DNA of 64,000 bases. Source: an uncultured Myxococcales bacterium (GTDB lineage Bacteria; Myxococcota_A; UBA9042; DTJE01). The stretch is from contig CALJUR010000077.1 in NCBI GenBank assembly GCA_937975765.1, positions 5,235 through 69,234 on the forward strand, given 5' to 3'. The position numbers and the translations under genes are program-made. Shown one piece after another: positions 1 through 9,226 of this stretch (positions are counted from its first letter, which is position 1; each line of letters opens with the position of its first letter). Below the pieces are notes generated by a model. The model saw only the letters and a list, made by a program, of their open reading frames with translations, did not search any database and had not been told where the DNA came from.

Positions 1-2
1 AA

Positions 3-320
3 CGCAACCTGCTGTTCTGCACGTGGTACCTGGCCGCGCTGTACAAGGACTTCAAGGAGCAGGTGCTGTTCGCGTCGGCCGCCTACAACAGCGGCGCGCC
101 CGCCATCAAGCGCTTCCTCCGGAAGAACCGCGGCCTGCCCTTCGACGAGATGGTCGAGTCCATCGCCTACAACGAGGGCCGCAACTACGCCCGCAAGGTG
201 GCCGAGCACCTGGTCCGGTATGCCTACCTGCACCTGGACCCGGACGCGCGCGCCGCGCTGTACGCCCGCCTGTTCCCGGACGCCGTGGACTACGACGTCG
301 GCACCGCGATCGATTTCTAG
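3..320 (+). CDS. Lytic transglycosylase, C-terminal part (partial)
   Basis: The gene enters from the left edge of the window, so only its last 105 codons are visible. The frame is open from base 3 and ends with TAG at 318-320. The visible protein carries the end of an SLT-type lysozyme-like fold: an ASAAYNSG stretch, then SIAYNEGRNYARKVAEHL, which matches the AYNxG and Y-V-x-x-V block that closes the catalytic domain of Slt/MltC-type murein transglycosylases. These enzymes cleave peptidoglycan in the periplasm, leaving 1,6-anhydro ends. The catalytic glutamate lies off the window. It converges with the TPR gene on the other strand, with 7 bp between the stops. Confidence 0.85.
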   Translation, partial: RNLLFCTWYLAALYKDFKEQVLFASAAYNSGAPAIKRFLRKNRGLPFDEMVESIAYNEGRNYARKVAEHLVRYAYLHLDPDARAALYARLFPDAVDYDVGTAIDF

Positions 321-327
321 GGAACCC

Positions 328-3300
328 CTACCCCTGCAGCATCGCCTTGCGCATCTCGGCGTATCGCGAGGAGACGGACCAGGCGGCCAGGTCGACCAGC
401 CGGTCGCCGAACTCCAGGTCGGACAGGAAGACCGCGTCGTCCCTCAGGCAGCGGGCCGCCACCTCCAGGTCGTTCGCCATGAACAGGCCCGCCCGGGCGG
501 CGGTGCGGTCCACGCCCTCCAGGAAGGACTGCGGGTCGAAGCCCCGCTTCTGCCGCCGGAACCCCGACAGCACCTCCTTCAGGGACGCGAGGGCCTCGGG
601 CGACAGCCGTGCCTGGAGGTCCGGCGCCATGTCGGCGGCGGCCTCGGCGTCCGCGGGCAGCGGTGCGTCCGGGAAGGCGATCCGCAGCGCCGCCAGCAGG
701 AACAGCCGCAGCGTCGGCGCGTCCAGCACGCCGGCCAGTTCGAAGCCCGGCGCGAAGGCGGTCACGGCCCGTCCCAGCGCGAACCGCAGTTCCTTGCCGC
801 GCCACGCCGTGAAGGCGTCGTCCCCGACCACCAGCGCCGGCGGGTGGAAGGCCACCTTCGCCAGCCCCGTGCGGCCCTTGGCCCGGTAGATTCGCGGCAG
901 CGCCACCCCCAGCACCTTGGACGACGCCAGCGCCATCCCCTGGAACAGCCCCTTTTCTGCCGGGTCCACCCGGTCCGCCTCGGTCAGGCCCAGGTCCTTC
1001 GGGGACTTGAAGGGCAGCAGGGCGGCCATCGGGGCGTACAGGATCGACAGCACGCGGGCCAGGTCCGGGTCCACGGCCTCGTCCAGGATCCACTTCCCGA
1101 ACCCTTCGGGCGGCATCGCGTCCCGCCGCAGCTTCAGCGCGGGCTGGCGCCGGGCCTCGAAGGCCGTCCGGTCGGCCTCGGTCTCGTGGCCCAGCACGAT
1201 CAGGGCGGCCGATGCGCACCACGCCCCGTCCTCGTCACCCAGCAGGATGCACAGGTCCCGCACCGCCTTGTAGGACGCCAGGTGCGTCGGGTCCAGCGCC
1301 AGCACGCGCCGCTGTGCCTCCAGCGCCTCGGCCTCGCGGCCCGGCGTCCGGGTCAGCGCGTCCGCCAGCCGCCGGGCCGTCTCGGCGTCCCGGGGCGACG
1401 CCACCATCACCTGCCGAAGCGTCTCGATCGCCAGCGGCAGGTTGTGCAGGCGCTCGTCGTAGCAGGTCGCCAGCCGCCGCAGCTCGCTAAGCAGCCGGTC
1501 CTCCTGGCCGGTCAGCCGGAAGTGCCGGGCCAGCAGGCCGTGCAGCCGCGCCAGGCCCTCCTGGTCGTCGCCGCCCACCAGCACGTTCTCCAGCGCCTCG
1601 GTGGCCTCGGCCAGTTCGGGGTTCAGTTCCACGGCCTTCCACAGGTGCTGGCGCGTCAGGTCCGGGTCGCCCAGGTTGTCCCTGGCCAGCAGCGCCGACG
1701 CGTAGTGGAACTGCGCCTGCTTGATGCCGTCCTGCTCCTGCGCCAGCAGTTCGACCAGCAGCCCCTTGGCCTCCACGAAGTCCGCCGCGGCGACCGCGGC
1801 GTCCAGCGCCTTGTGCAGGGCCGCCTTGGTGGACACGCCCTCCGCCGCGGCCTGCCGGTACCATTTCAGGGCGGTCGCGGGGTCCTTCAGCGCGTCGTGG
1901 TGCAGGTCCCCCAGCCGCACCATCGTCGTGAACCGCGGCAGCCCCTCCGGCTCGATCGCGGCCAGCGGCTCCAGCCACTGGGCCTGCCGGCGCGCGTCCC
2001 CCGCCTTCGTCGCCGCCTCGACCATCTCGCGCAGCAGCGCCGGGTCCGTCCCCTCCGTGCGCCGGAACTCGTCGAATCGTCGCACCGCGCCGGCATGGTC
2101 GCCGACCCGCGACGAGCAGCGCGCGGCCAGCAGTTCCAGTTCCGCCCGCTCGTCGCCGATCACCGCACCCGCCCCCGACAGCACGGCGTCCAGCAGCGGC
2201 AGCGCCTCGGCGTCCCGGCCGGCCCGGGCCAGCAGCCGGCCCAGTTCGGCCTTCGTCCGGGCGTCCTCCGGGTCCAGTTCCAGCACCCGGCGGGACTGCG
2301 CGATCGCGCCGTCCAGGTCCCCGAACCCGGCCGCCGCCCGGGCCGCCAGCCTCCGCAGGCGCCGTTCCAGCCCCTTGTCGCCCGCCGTCGCTGCGCGCCG
2401 GGCCAGGGGCTCGACCACCGGCACCACCTTCTCCGGGTGGCCGGCGTCCAGCAGCACGCGGGCCAGCAGTTCGACCGCCTCGGGGTGCACCGGGTTGGCC
2501 GCCACGGCCTTCTCCAGGTAGTCGCGGGCCGCCTCCGGGTCGGCCGGGGCCTCCAGCGCCCGTCGCCCCAGCGTCGCGTACAGGTTCGCGCGCTGCTCGT
2601 CCTGTTCGGTCGCCGCGGCGGCCGCCTCCAGGGCCGTCCGCTCGCCGTCGCGGTCCCGGTCCTCGTGACACAGTTCGGCCAGCCGCATCGCGATGCCGAC
2701 CACGCGGTCGCCCGTCGCCGCCTGCAGCGCCCGGGCCATCGTCGCCCGGCCCCGATCCCGCAGCGCCAGCCGCCCGACCTGGATGTCCGCCAGCCGGACC
2801 AGCATCTCCAGGCGGGTCGTCGGGTCCTCGGCAGCGATGCGCTCCAGGTCGCGGGCCACCTCCGCCCACAGGCCCAGCCTTTCGTGCAGTTCCTCCTGGC
2901 GCCGGATCGGTTCCGGGTCGTGCGGGGCGTGCGCCGAGGCCTCGGACAGGAAGCCCAGGGCACTCTCGGCGTCGTCCAGCCGGTCCAGCGCCACGTTGGC
3001 CATCTTCATCAGCAGTTCGACCGCCCGTTCGGGCTCGGCCACCAGCTTGCGCCGCAGCACGGCCAGCAGGCGCCGCCACCAGCCCAGGCGCTCGCACAGG
3101 TGCGCCAGCGTGTCCAGATCCTGTACCGACGCCGGGTCCAGGGCCATCGCCTCGCCCAGCGCCCGGGCCGCCGCCTCGTCCTCGCCCTTCTCGATCAGCA
3201 GGTGCCCCTGGCGCCGCAGCACCGCGGCCCGGGCCAGCGGGTTCAGGATCTGCGGGGCCAGCCGGTTGCACAGGTCCAGCAGTCCGTCGGTGTCGCCCTC

Positions 3301-4911
3301 CGCCTGACGCCGTGCGACCAGCACCTCGAACGCCTCGCTGTTCTGCGGGTCCAGGTCCAGGACGCGCTGCAGCTCGGCCTCGGCCAGGTCCCACCGGCCC
3401 TCCAGGTCCCGGTGGCGCGCGGCCAGTTCCAGCGTCCGTGCCACGCGATCGGCGATGTCGGCCGTCGCGTCCCGCCGCAGCATCCGCAGCCGGGTGCCCT
3501 TGTCCACGTCCCCCGCCCCGTCCGAGACGCCGATCGCCTCGTCCAGCAGGCCCGCGTCCCGGGGCGATCCCTCGGCGGCCATCAGGTAGGTGTCCAGCGC
3601 GGTCGGCAGGTCGCCCGCAGCCTTCGCCAGCCGGGCCGCCGCCACCAGCAGCCGGTGCCGCTCGTGGCCCTGGGTCGCACGCGCCAGGTCCAGCAGTTTC
3701 GGCGCCTTCTCGGCCTGGATGCCGGCCGCCTCGATCGCCTCCAGCAGCGACCCCAGCACGTGCTCGTCCGACGGGTCCTCCTGCAGGGCCGTCAGCAGGC
3801 AATAGGCCGCGCTGGTCCGGTCGGAGAGCCTCTCGGTGAACAGGTTCGCCAGCCGCGTCAGGGTCAGGATCTTCTCGTGTCCCTTCTCGGCCTTCTGCCG
3901 CGCCAGCAGCACCTCGGCCACGCCCTTCATGTCGTCCGCCCCGCGCCGCCGGGCCTCCTCGGCCGCGAGGTCGCGGATCAGGGCCGCGTTCAGGTCCGTG
4001 ACGGCCTCGGCCACGCCGTGGGCTGCCACGAACTCCTGGGCCGCCTCCAGGGTCTCCAGCGACCGGTCCGCCGCGCCGTGCAGCCGCGCCGCCAGCAGCA
4101 CCGACGCCGCGGCGTCCGCCAGGCCGACGTCCGCCAGCCGGGCCGCCAGTGCCGGTGCGTCGCCATCGGCCGGCAACTCCCAGGCCAGCAGCCGGCCCAG
4201 CGCCCGGCCCGGCGTCAGCGCGCCCAGCACGGACGCCGGCAGCCCGTCGGGCCCGAACACGCGCCCGTCGTCCGCCTCGAAGGCCGCCTCCTCGCCGCGC
4301 GGCGGGAAGGGCAGCAGCGGCCGCGGCCGCCGGTCGTGCGCGGTCGCCGGCCCCAGGCGCAGCGAGCCCTCGCCGGACAGGAGAACCAGGGCCGTGCCCT
4401 CGCCGCTCTCCGCGGCGGGGGAGGCCAGCGCGCCGTCGGGGCCCCACCATGCGAACACCATCCCCGGCGCGCCGGGCCCGGACGATCGGACCTCCAGGTC
4501 GTGCAGCACGGGCACGATGCCGGCCAGGCCCGACCGGATCGCGTCGGCCAGCGCCCGCGAGTCCCGGTCCTGGCGCGTGGCCAGGGTGTCCAGGTCCAGG
4601 AATTCGCGTGTCGCGTCGGCCAGCGCCGCCCGGGCGGCCGCGACCTGCGGCTCGGACAGGCGCCCCGCCACGATCGCCGGGATCCCGTCGCCGCTGCCGC
4701 CTTCCCCGGCCGCGCCCATCAGCGCAAGCAGCCCCGCGGGCAGGCCGGTCGCGTCCCCGCCCCGCCTGGCCAGCACCAGCAGCCGCATCAGCCGGTGCGC
4801 GGCGTACAGCAGGCAGGCGCCGGTCTCCCATCCCTCGCGGGCCATGGCGGCCTGCCGGGCGGGCTGCGCGACGTGGGACGGCACCGATCGCTGGAGATCC
4901 AGGTACGACAT
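328..4911 (-). CDS. Very large TPR-repeat protein
   Basis: A 1527-residue protein built almost wholly of helical tetratricopeptide-like repeats (typical stretches: AALKWYRQAAAEG, TRQHLWKAVELNPELAEA, LERVLDLDP-like ends). No signal peptide or membrane segment is seen, so a cytoplasmic scaffold is likely. The last 300 or so residues are not TPR-like and look like one folded domain rich in Leu, Ala and Phe, which I do not recognise. The start at 4911 (MSYLDLQRS) is chosen because GGAGGG lies about 7 bases upstream; the open frame runs on to 5001 but those codons lie in the intergenic region. Similar giant TPR proteins are common in myxobacteria; the role is unknown. Confidence 0.8.
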   Translation of the reverse strand: MSYLDLQRSVPSHVAQPARQAAMAREGWETGACLLYAAHRLMRLLVLARRGGDATGLPAGLLALMGAAGEGGSGDGIPAIVAGRLSEPQVAAARAALADATREFLDLDTLATRQDRDSRALADAIRSGLAGIVPVLHDLEVRSSGPGAPGMVFAWWGPDGALASPAAESGEGTALVLLSGEGSLRLGPATAHDRRPRPLLPFPPRGEEAAFEADDGRVFGPDGLPASVLGALTPGRALGRLLAWELPADGDAPALAARLADVGLADAAASVLLAARLHGAADRSLETLEAAQEFVAAHGVAEAVTDLNAALIRDLAAEEARRRGADDMKGVAEVLLARQKAEKGHEKILTLTRLANLFTERLSDRTSAAYCLLTALQEDPSDEHVLGSLLEAIEAAGIQAEKAPKLLDLARATQGHERHRLLVAAARLAKAAGDLPTALDTYLMAAEGSPRDAGLLDEAIGVSDGAGDVDKGTRLRMLRRDATADIADRVARTLELAARHRDLEGRWDLAEAELQRVLDLDPQNSEAFEVLVARRQAEGDTDGLLDLCNRLAPQILNPLARAAVLRRQGHLLIEKGEDEAAARALGEAMALDPASVQDLDTLAHLCERLGWWRRLLAVLRRKLVAEPERAVELLMKMANVALDRLDDAESALGFLSEASAHAPHDPEPIRRQEELHERLGLWAEVARDLERIAAEDPTTRLEMLVRLADIQVGRLALRDRGRATMARALQAATGDRVVGIAMRLAELCHEDRDRDGERTALEAAAAATEQDEQRANLYATLGRRALEAPADPEAARDYLEKAVAANPVHPEAVELLARVLLDAGHPEKVVPVVEPLARRAATAGDKGLERRLRRLAARAAAGFGDLDGAIAQSRRVLELDPEDARTKAELGRLLARAGRDAEALPLLDAVLSGAGAVIGDERAELELLAARCSSRVGDHAGAVRRFDEFRRTEGTDPALLREMVEAATKAGDARRQAQWLEPLAAIEPEGLPRFTTMVRLGDLHHDALKDPATALKWYRQAAAEGVSTKAALHKALDAAVAAADFVEAKGLLVELLAQEQDGIKQAQFHYASALLARDNLGDPDLTRQHLWKAVELNPELAEATEALENVLVGGDDQEGLARLHGLLARHFRLTGQEDRLLSELRRLATCYDERLHNLPLAIETLRQVMVASPRDAETARRLADALTRTPGREAEALEAQRRVLALDPTHLASYKAVRDLCILLGDEDGAWCASAALIVLGHETEADRTAFEARRQPALKLRRDAMPPEGFGKWILDEAVDPDLARVLSILYAPMAALLPFKSPKDLGLTEADRVDPAEKGLFQGMALASSKVLGVALPRIYRAKGRTGLAKVAFHPPALVVGDDAFTAWRGKELRFALGRAVTAFAPGFELAGVLDAPTLRLFLLAALRIAFPDAPLPADAEAAADMAPDLQARLSPEALASLKEVLSGFRRQKRGFDPQSFLEGVDRTAARAGLFMANDLEVAARCLRDDAVFLSDLEFGDRLVDLAAWSVSSRYAEMRKAMLQG

Positions 4912-5114
4912 GGGCGCCCTCCTGCGGTGGAAACTGCATGGAACGGCCAAGATTCTAGCGCCGGCGGGAGACGAAGCGCAAACGTGGCCGGAGTTTCTCA
5001 TCGCCCGGGGGCGCGGGTGCGTTGCGGGGGGAATTCCGGGATGGATTCTCCGGGGTTGCGATCGGATCGCCGCGTGGGCTAGACTCCCGCGCGCATCTTG
5101 CCGGAGGAGACCCG

Positions 5115-7241
5115 ATGTCCCGCCTGCCCCGCTTCCTGCTGCCGGCCTGCCTGGCCGGGATGGCCCTCGCCATGGCGGCCTGCCCGAAGGACGACGACGT
5201 CTGCACGCCGAGGTGCGACGGGACGTCCTGCGGCGACGACGGTTGCGGCAACCGCTGCACGTGCGCGAACGGCGCGACCTGCAACGAGTCGACGTTCGCC
5301 TGCTGCACGCCGCAGTGCGAGGGGAGGTCCTGCGGCGCGGACGGCTGCGGCGGGTCCTGCGGCGAGTGCCACAACGGCGGCGTCTGCAACCCGTACACCT
5401 TCCAGTGCCAGGGCGGGTGCACTCCTTCCTGCGAGGGGCGGGTGTGCGGGTCCAACGGCTGCGGCGGGTCGTGCGGCACCTGCGGGGAAGGCCAGTCGTG
5501 CAACGAGACGAACGGCCAGTGCGGCGCGGCGTGCGTGCCCTCCTGCGGCAGCGCGGTCTGCGGCGACGACGGGTGCGGCGGGTCCTGCGGCAACTGCGGA
5601 GACGGCGCGACCTGCGAGGCGGGCGCCTGCGTGGCCGGCCCGGCCTGCGACGACCTGCAGAGGAACGGCAGCGAGACCGACGTGGACTGCGGCGGGACCT
5701 GCGCGCAGAGGTGCGCGGTAGGCCGGGGCTGCAGCGGCGGATCGGACTGCACGTCGGGCAGTTGCGAGTCGCAGCAGTGCGTCGCGGCGCCCACGTGCGC
5801 CAACGACGCCCAGGACGCGGGCGAGACCGACCTGAACTGCGGCGGACCGAACTGCGCGCCGTGCGCCAAGGGCAAGTACTGCCAATACTCCTCGGACTGC
5901 CTGACCGAGGCGTGCGTGTACGGCGTGTGCGAGGCGCCCAGCTGCGGCGACGACATCCGCAACCAGGGCGAGACCGGCATCGACTGCGGCGGGCCGTGCG
6001 AGGGCTGCGACGACGGCCAGCGGTGCCTGGAGCCGGACGACTGCAATTCCGGGGACTGCTCGGCGAACCGCTGCATCTCGTGCTACGACCGGGTCCTGAA
6101 CGGCACCGAGACGGCGACGGACTGCGGCGGCGGGCGGTGCCCGGGCTGCGCGAACGGCCAGGCCTGCCGCGAGGGGACCGACTGCCAGGGCGGCGGCTGC
6201 GAGGACCGGTTGTGCTGCACCGCGAACGCCTGCGGATTCTGCGGCGAACTGTCGCAGGAGGTCTGCGACGGCAAGGACAACGACTGCAGCGGGTACCCCG
6301 ACGACAACCTGCCGCAGGGCGACCTGTGCCCGAAGCAGGCCGGGCCCTGCGCGGGGGCGCGGGCCGAGTGCCGGGGCGCGGCGGGGTGGGTGTGCGACGA
6401 CGCGGTCTACGAGGCGCACGACTACCGGTACCGGCCCGACGAGAAGGGGTACTGCGACGACTCGCTGGACAACGACTGCGACGGCAAGGCCAACTGGGAC
6501 GACACCGCCGACTGCTGCAAGCCGGCCTGCGACGGCAGGGACTGCGGCGGCGACGGTTGCGGCGGCACGTGCGGGACCTGCGGCGCCAAGGAGACCTGCT
6601 CGACGGACGGGAAGTGCGAGGCGAATTGCGGGGCCTACCCGGACAGCACCTGCGACTATTACTGCGGCCTCCAGTACGGCTCGGGCGGCTGCTACTGCAT
6701 CCAGTACATGTGCGACCAGGACCCCGCGTCCTGCTGCCCGGACTTCAAGGCGTGCTGCGGGACCTGCACCCCGGACTGCAACGGCAAGGCGTGCGGAGAC
6801 GACGGCTGCGGCGGCCAGTGCGGCACCTGCCCGGACGGCGAGACCTGCAATGCGTCGGGCCAGTGCAAGGCGCCCGAGTGCGGCCTGCCCGAGAACTGGG
6901 AGCGGACCTGCAACGGGTACTGCGGTGCGGACTGGAACATGTACTACACGTGCAGTTGCGCCGCGGGCTGCGCCACCGCCGGCAACTGCTGCCCGGACTA
7001 CAAGTCCTGCTGCGGCGCGACGGACCCGTGCCACGGCATCGGGTACGAGGGATGCTGCAAGGGCACGGTCGTGTACTACTGCGACGGGGGCCAACTGGGC
7101 AGCCAGGAGTGCGCGGGCTCGAACCTGCCCGCGTGCGGCTGGTACGGGGGCGACACCGAGGGCAACGACCCGGGCTACTACTGCACGACCACCTCGGGGT
7201 CGGACCCCTCCGGCATCCACCCGCGGACCTGCCCGTTCTGA
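5115..7241 (+). CDS. Modular cysteine-rich lipoprotein with MopE-like and somatomedin-B-like motifs
   Basis: A 708-residue secreted lipoprotein; the lipobox LAMAAC puts the lipidated Cys near residue 23. The rest is a mosaic of disulfide-rich modules. Type A repeats of about 28 residues (core CGDDGCGGSCG) occur four times at the N-terminus and twice near the C-terminus. Type B repeats of about 48 residues (core GxETDxDCGG) occur four times in the middle. Two MopE-like segments (VCDGKDNDCSG, SLDNDCDG) suggest calcium or copper binding. Two segments with CCPDF/YK-C-CCG spacing resemble somatomedin-B folds. RBS GGAGGAGA precedes the ATG; a weak promoter TTGCGA-18-TAGACT lies at 5056-5085. An adhesive or structural surface role is inferred. 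Confidence 0.85.
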   Translation: MSRLPRFLLPACLAGMALAMAACPKDDDVCTPRCDGTSCGDDGCGNRCTCANGATCNESTFACCTPQCEGRSCGADGCGGSCGECHNGGVCNPYTFQCQGGCTPSCEGRVCGSNGCGGSCGTCGEGQSCNETNGQCGAACVPSCGSAVCGDDGCGGSCGNCGDGATCEAGACVAGPACDDLQRNGSETDVDCGGTCAQRCAVGRGCSGGSDCTSGSCESQQCVAAPTCANDAQDAGETDLNCGGPNCAPCAKGKYCQYSSDCLTEACVYGVCEAPSCGDDIRNQGETGIDCGGPCEGCDDGQRCLEPDDCNSGDCSANRCISCYDRVLNGTETATDCGGGRCPGCANGQACREGTDCQGGGCEDRLCCTANACGFCGELSQEVCDGKDNDCSGYPDDNLPQGDLCPKQAGPCAGARAECRGAAGWVCDDAVYEAHDYRYRPDEKGYCDDSLDNDCDGKANWDDTADCCKPACDGRDCGGDGCGGTCGTCGAKETCSTDGKCEANCGAYPDSTCDYYCGLQYGSGGCYCIQYMCDQDPASCCPDFKACCGTCTPDCNGKACGDDGCGGQCGTCPDGETCNASGQCKAPECGLPENWERTCNGYCGADWNMYYTCSCAAGCATAGNCCPDYKSCCGATDPCHGIGYEGCCKGTVVYYCDGGQLGSQECAGSNLPACGWYGGDTEGNDPGYYCTTTSGSDPSGIHPRTCPF

Positions 7242-7305
7242 AGCCTCTTCGAAGAACGACCTTCAGGGATTCCCGGGGATCGAGGCGCGGCGCGGTCGGC
7301 GGATC

Positions 7306-8457
7306 CTAGTCCGACCAGGGCGTGTCGGTCTTGTTGACCAGTTCGGCGGCGAAGACGCGGTGGGTCTCGGTGTAGGTGTACTCGACGAACAGGCTGGTGC
7401 CGTCCGGGATCGCGTTCGGGTCCAGCGCCTGCGCGGTCCGGCGGGTCCGGTTGCCCGACCAGTCGATCCACTCGAAGCCCCAGTCCTTGATCTCGACCTT
7501 GAACGTGGTGGTGTCCTCGCGCACCAGCACGTTCTCGGCCCACCACTGCGTGCCGACGGTGTAGTGCGCGAACTGGCCCTGGCAGCCCGGGTTCAGGTGG
7601 ACCTTGCGGGAGGCCGTCTGGCCCTCGCCGCCGCCGGGCTCGCCGTAGGTCGTCCACTGCGAGGCGACGTCGTCCTCGGGGATGACCAGGCAGCGGCCCA
7701 CCAGGCCGTCCTTCGCGTTCTCGACCTTGCGCAGTTCGACCTTGACCGCGACCTTGCTGCCGCCGCCGGTCAGCGGGACGCGCTCGCGGGACACCGCCTT
7801 GTACAACGTGCCGCCGTCCGGGCTGACCCAGAAGTCGCCCACGGCCACGTCCGACATCACCAGCACGTCCACGCCCTTCAGCGTGGTGCCGGTCTCGTCC
7901 CAGGTGCCGTCCAGGTCCGGGTCCCACAGCAGGTCCAGGTCCGAGATCCGCACGACGTACTCGTCGCCGGCCAGCCCGTAGGTCGAGGCCGCGGTCTCCT
8001 GGTCGGCGTGCGTCAGGGTGCGGGTCTCGAACTCGTGCCGGGCGCCCTGGGGCCGCTCCTCCACCGTCTTCTCGACGACCTCGGTGGTGCCGGTGGTGTA
8101 GGTGACCTTCTCGACGATCGCGACCGGGGCCTTGCCGAACTCCGGCTCGCCGGGGACCAGCGGGTTCTCGGTCGAGGTCTTCCCGACGACCGTCCACTCC
8201 TCGCCGACCGTCTGGACGGTGGTCGAGGTCTTCGTGCCGGAGGACTCGCCGACCATCGTCCCCGATCCGATCGTGCCCTTGGACTCGAACGTGCCGTTCG
8301 TGTCGGTGTCCTTGAAGTCGCGCGCCGTGACCGTCTCGGTGGCCGTCCCCTTGACGTGCAGGCCCACGTCCCAGTTCACGAAGCTGGAACCCTTGTCGCA
8401 GCCGGGAAGCGCCATCGCCGGCAGCAGGAAGCACAGGAGCCAACGGGTCGTCTTCAT
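7306..8457 (-). CDS. Lipoprotein of unknown function
   Basis: 383 residues with a type II signal peptide (MKTTRWLLCFLLPAMALPGC; lipobox ALPGC, Cys20). The mature part is rich in Thr, Val and Asp and looks all-beta, with repeated phrases such as VEKVTYTTGTTEVVEKTVEE, and no domain I recognise. It probably sits in the inner leaflet of the outer membrane. It is convergent with the cysteine-rich lipoprotein (64 bp between stops) and has its own promoter at 8487-8515. GGGGGA lies directly before the ATG. Family assignment is not possible by eye. Confidence 0.75.
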   Translation of the reverse strand: MKTTRWLLCFLLPAMALPGCDKGSSFVNWDVGLHVKGTATETVTARDFKDTDTNGTFESKGTIGSGTMVGESSGTKTSTTVQTVGEEWTVVGKTSTENPLVPGEPEFGKAPVAIVEKVTYTTGTTEVVEKTVEERPQGARHEFETRTLTHADQETAASTYGLAGDEYVVRISDLDLLWDPDLDGTWDETGTTLKGVDVLVMSDVAVGDFWVSPDGGTLYKAVSRERVPLTGGGSKVAVKVELRKVENAKDGLVGRCLVIPEDDVASQWTTYGEPGGGEGQTASRKVHLNPGCQGQFAHYTVGTQWWAENVLVREDTTTFKVEIKDWGFEWIDWSGNRTRRTAQALDPNAIPDGTSLFVEYTYTETHRVFAAELVNKTDTPWSD

Positions 8458-8486
8458 TCCCCCATCCTGGTTGGAAGCCGTGGCGG

Positions 8487-8515
8487 AGTATTGTCCTGGA
8501 AACCGGGCTCGTCAA
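8487..8515 (-). promoter_or_regulatory. Sigma-70-type promoter of the 7306-8457 lipoprotein
   Basis: On the minus strand TTGACG (8510-8515), a 17-base spacer and AATACT (8487-8492). The -10 box ends 29 bases before the ATG at 8457. Five of six -35 bases and four of six -10 bases match the consensus. Confidence 0.5.
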
Positions 8516-8955
8516 GGCGGCGGCCTCTCCCGGTCGGGAACCGGGTCTTCCCGCAGGGTGGGGAAGGACGTTCCCGGGCACGGACCTTCCTCCGGTGAGG
8601 GGTCCGGCGGGGACGCCGCCTCCGCTCCGGATCCCCCCCCCGCCCCTTCCCGAGTGGAGCGGGGCCTTCGCCTCCGCCGGAGCTACCGCGACCGCGACGG
8701 GCAAGTGCTGCCGGAGTGACACGCAGCGTCTCGTCTGCCCGCGCGGGTCGCGGCTTCACGCTTAGGCTCCGGTTCAGCCCCTCTCTCCACTTCGGGCGGG
8801 GACGCTATGTCGCTTCGGCGGAAGGGCAGGACCGCCGAAAGCATCGTCCTCAGTGGATGGCGACGTTCCGCGTCCCTGGATCGTCGCGACTGCCGAAATC
8901 GCCGACCATGACGCGGGCTCGTATCCTTCAAGCTGGGCAGGCCAAGGCGCACGCC
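8516..8955. other. Non-coding stretch between the lipoprotein and vapBC
   Basis: About 440 bases with no convincing gene on either strand. The open frames here have arginine- and proline-rich translations typical of non-coding GC-rich DNA, and no start with a ribosome binding site. It contains a run of nine C (around 8633) and several short GC inverted repeats. Base composition becomes less GC-rich toward the vapBC pair, which fits an inserted toxin-antitoxin unit. Confidence 0.5.
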
Positions 8956-8984
8956 TTGACAACTTCCGTGCCATCGATGATATT
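8956..8984 (+). promoter_or_regulatory. Promoter of vapBC
   Basis: TTGACA (8956-8961), a 17-base spacer and GATATT (8979-8984), ending 35 bases before the vapB start. The -35 box is a perfect match and the region is AT-richer than its surroundings. Confidence 0.6.
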
Positions 8985-8996
8985 TGCGTTGTACGC

Positions 8997-9020
8997 TACT
9001 CGAACCATGAGGTTCCTGTA
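8997..9020 (+). promoter_or_regulatory. Inverted repeat at the vapB start, likely VapB operator
   Basis: The half-sites TACTCGAACC (8997-9006) and GGTTCCTGTA (9011-9020) are inverted repeats with 8 of 10 pairs matching around a 4-base centre. The inner GAACC/GGTTC pair is perfect. The repeat covers the only plausible ribosome binding site (GAGG, 9009-9012) and touches the start codon. AbrB-type antitoxins usually autoregulate by binding such sites; this site being the operator is inference. Confidence 0.45.
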
Positions 9021-9226
9021 TGGACACCGTGACGATTTCCCCGAAGTACCAAGTCGTGATCCCCAAGCGGATCCGGGAGAGTCTCCGCCTGAAGCCTGGT
9101 CAGAAGGTGCAGGCCATCGAATACGCCGGACGAATCGAGTTGGTCCTGATTCGATCCGCTCGCGAGTTGAGGGGATTCCTCAAAGGCATCGACACCACTA
9201 TCGAACGCGAGGATGACCGTCTATGA
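9020..9226 (+). CDS. vapB: VapB-type antitoxin (AbrB/SpoVT fold)
   Basis: A 68-residue protein with the swapped-hairpin AbrB DNA-binding signature at its N-terminus: MDTVTISPKYQVVIPKRIRE followed by SLRLKPGQKV. The C-terminal tail (ELRGFLKGIDTTIERE) is the part that normally wraps the partner toxin. It should neutralise the VapC nuclease encoded next door and repress their shared promoter. Its stop overlaps the vapC start by 4 bases (ATGA), so the two are translationally coupled. Promoter and operator lie just upstream. The length is normal for the family. Confidence 0.9.
   Translation: MDTVTISPKYQVVIPKRIRESLRLKPGQKVQAIEYAGRIELVLIRSARELRGFLKGIDTTIEREDDRL

Noticed and set aside
220..5082. A 1620-codon open frame on the plus strand opposite the TPR gene
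   Set aside because: It is a GC-rich shadow frame: Arg/Gln/Pro-rich translation, no domain, no ribosome site, and the opposite strand has a clear TPR protein. The same holds for other long antisense frames across the window.
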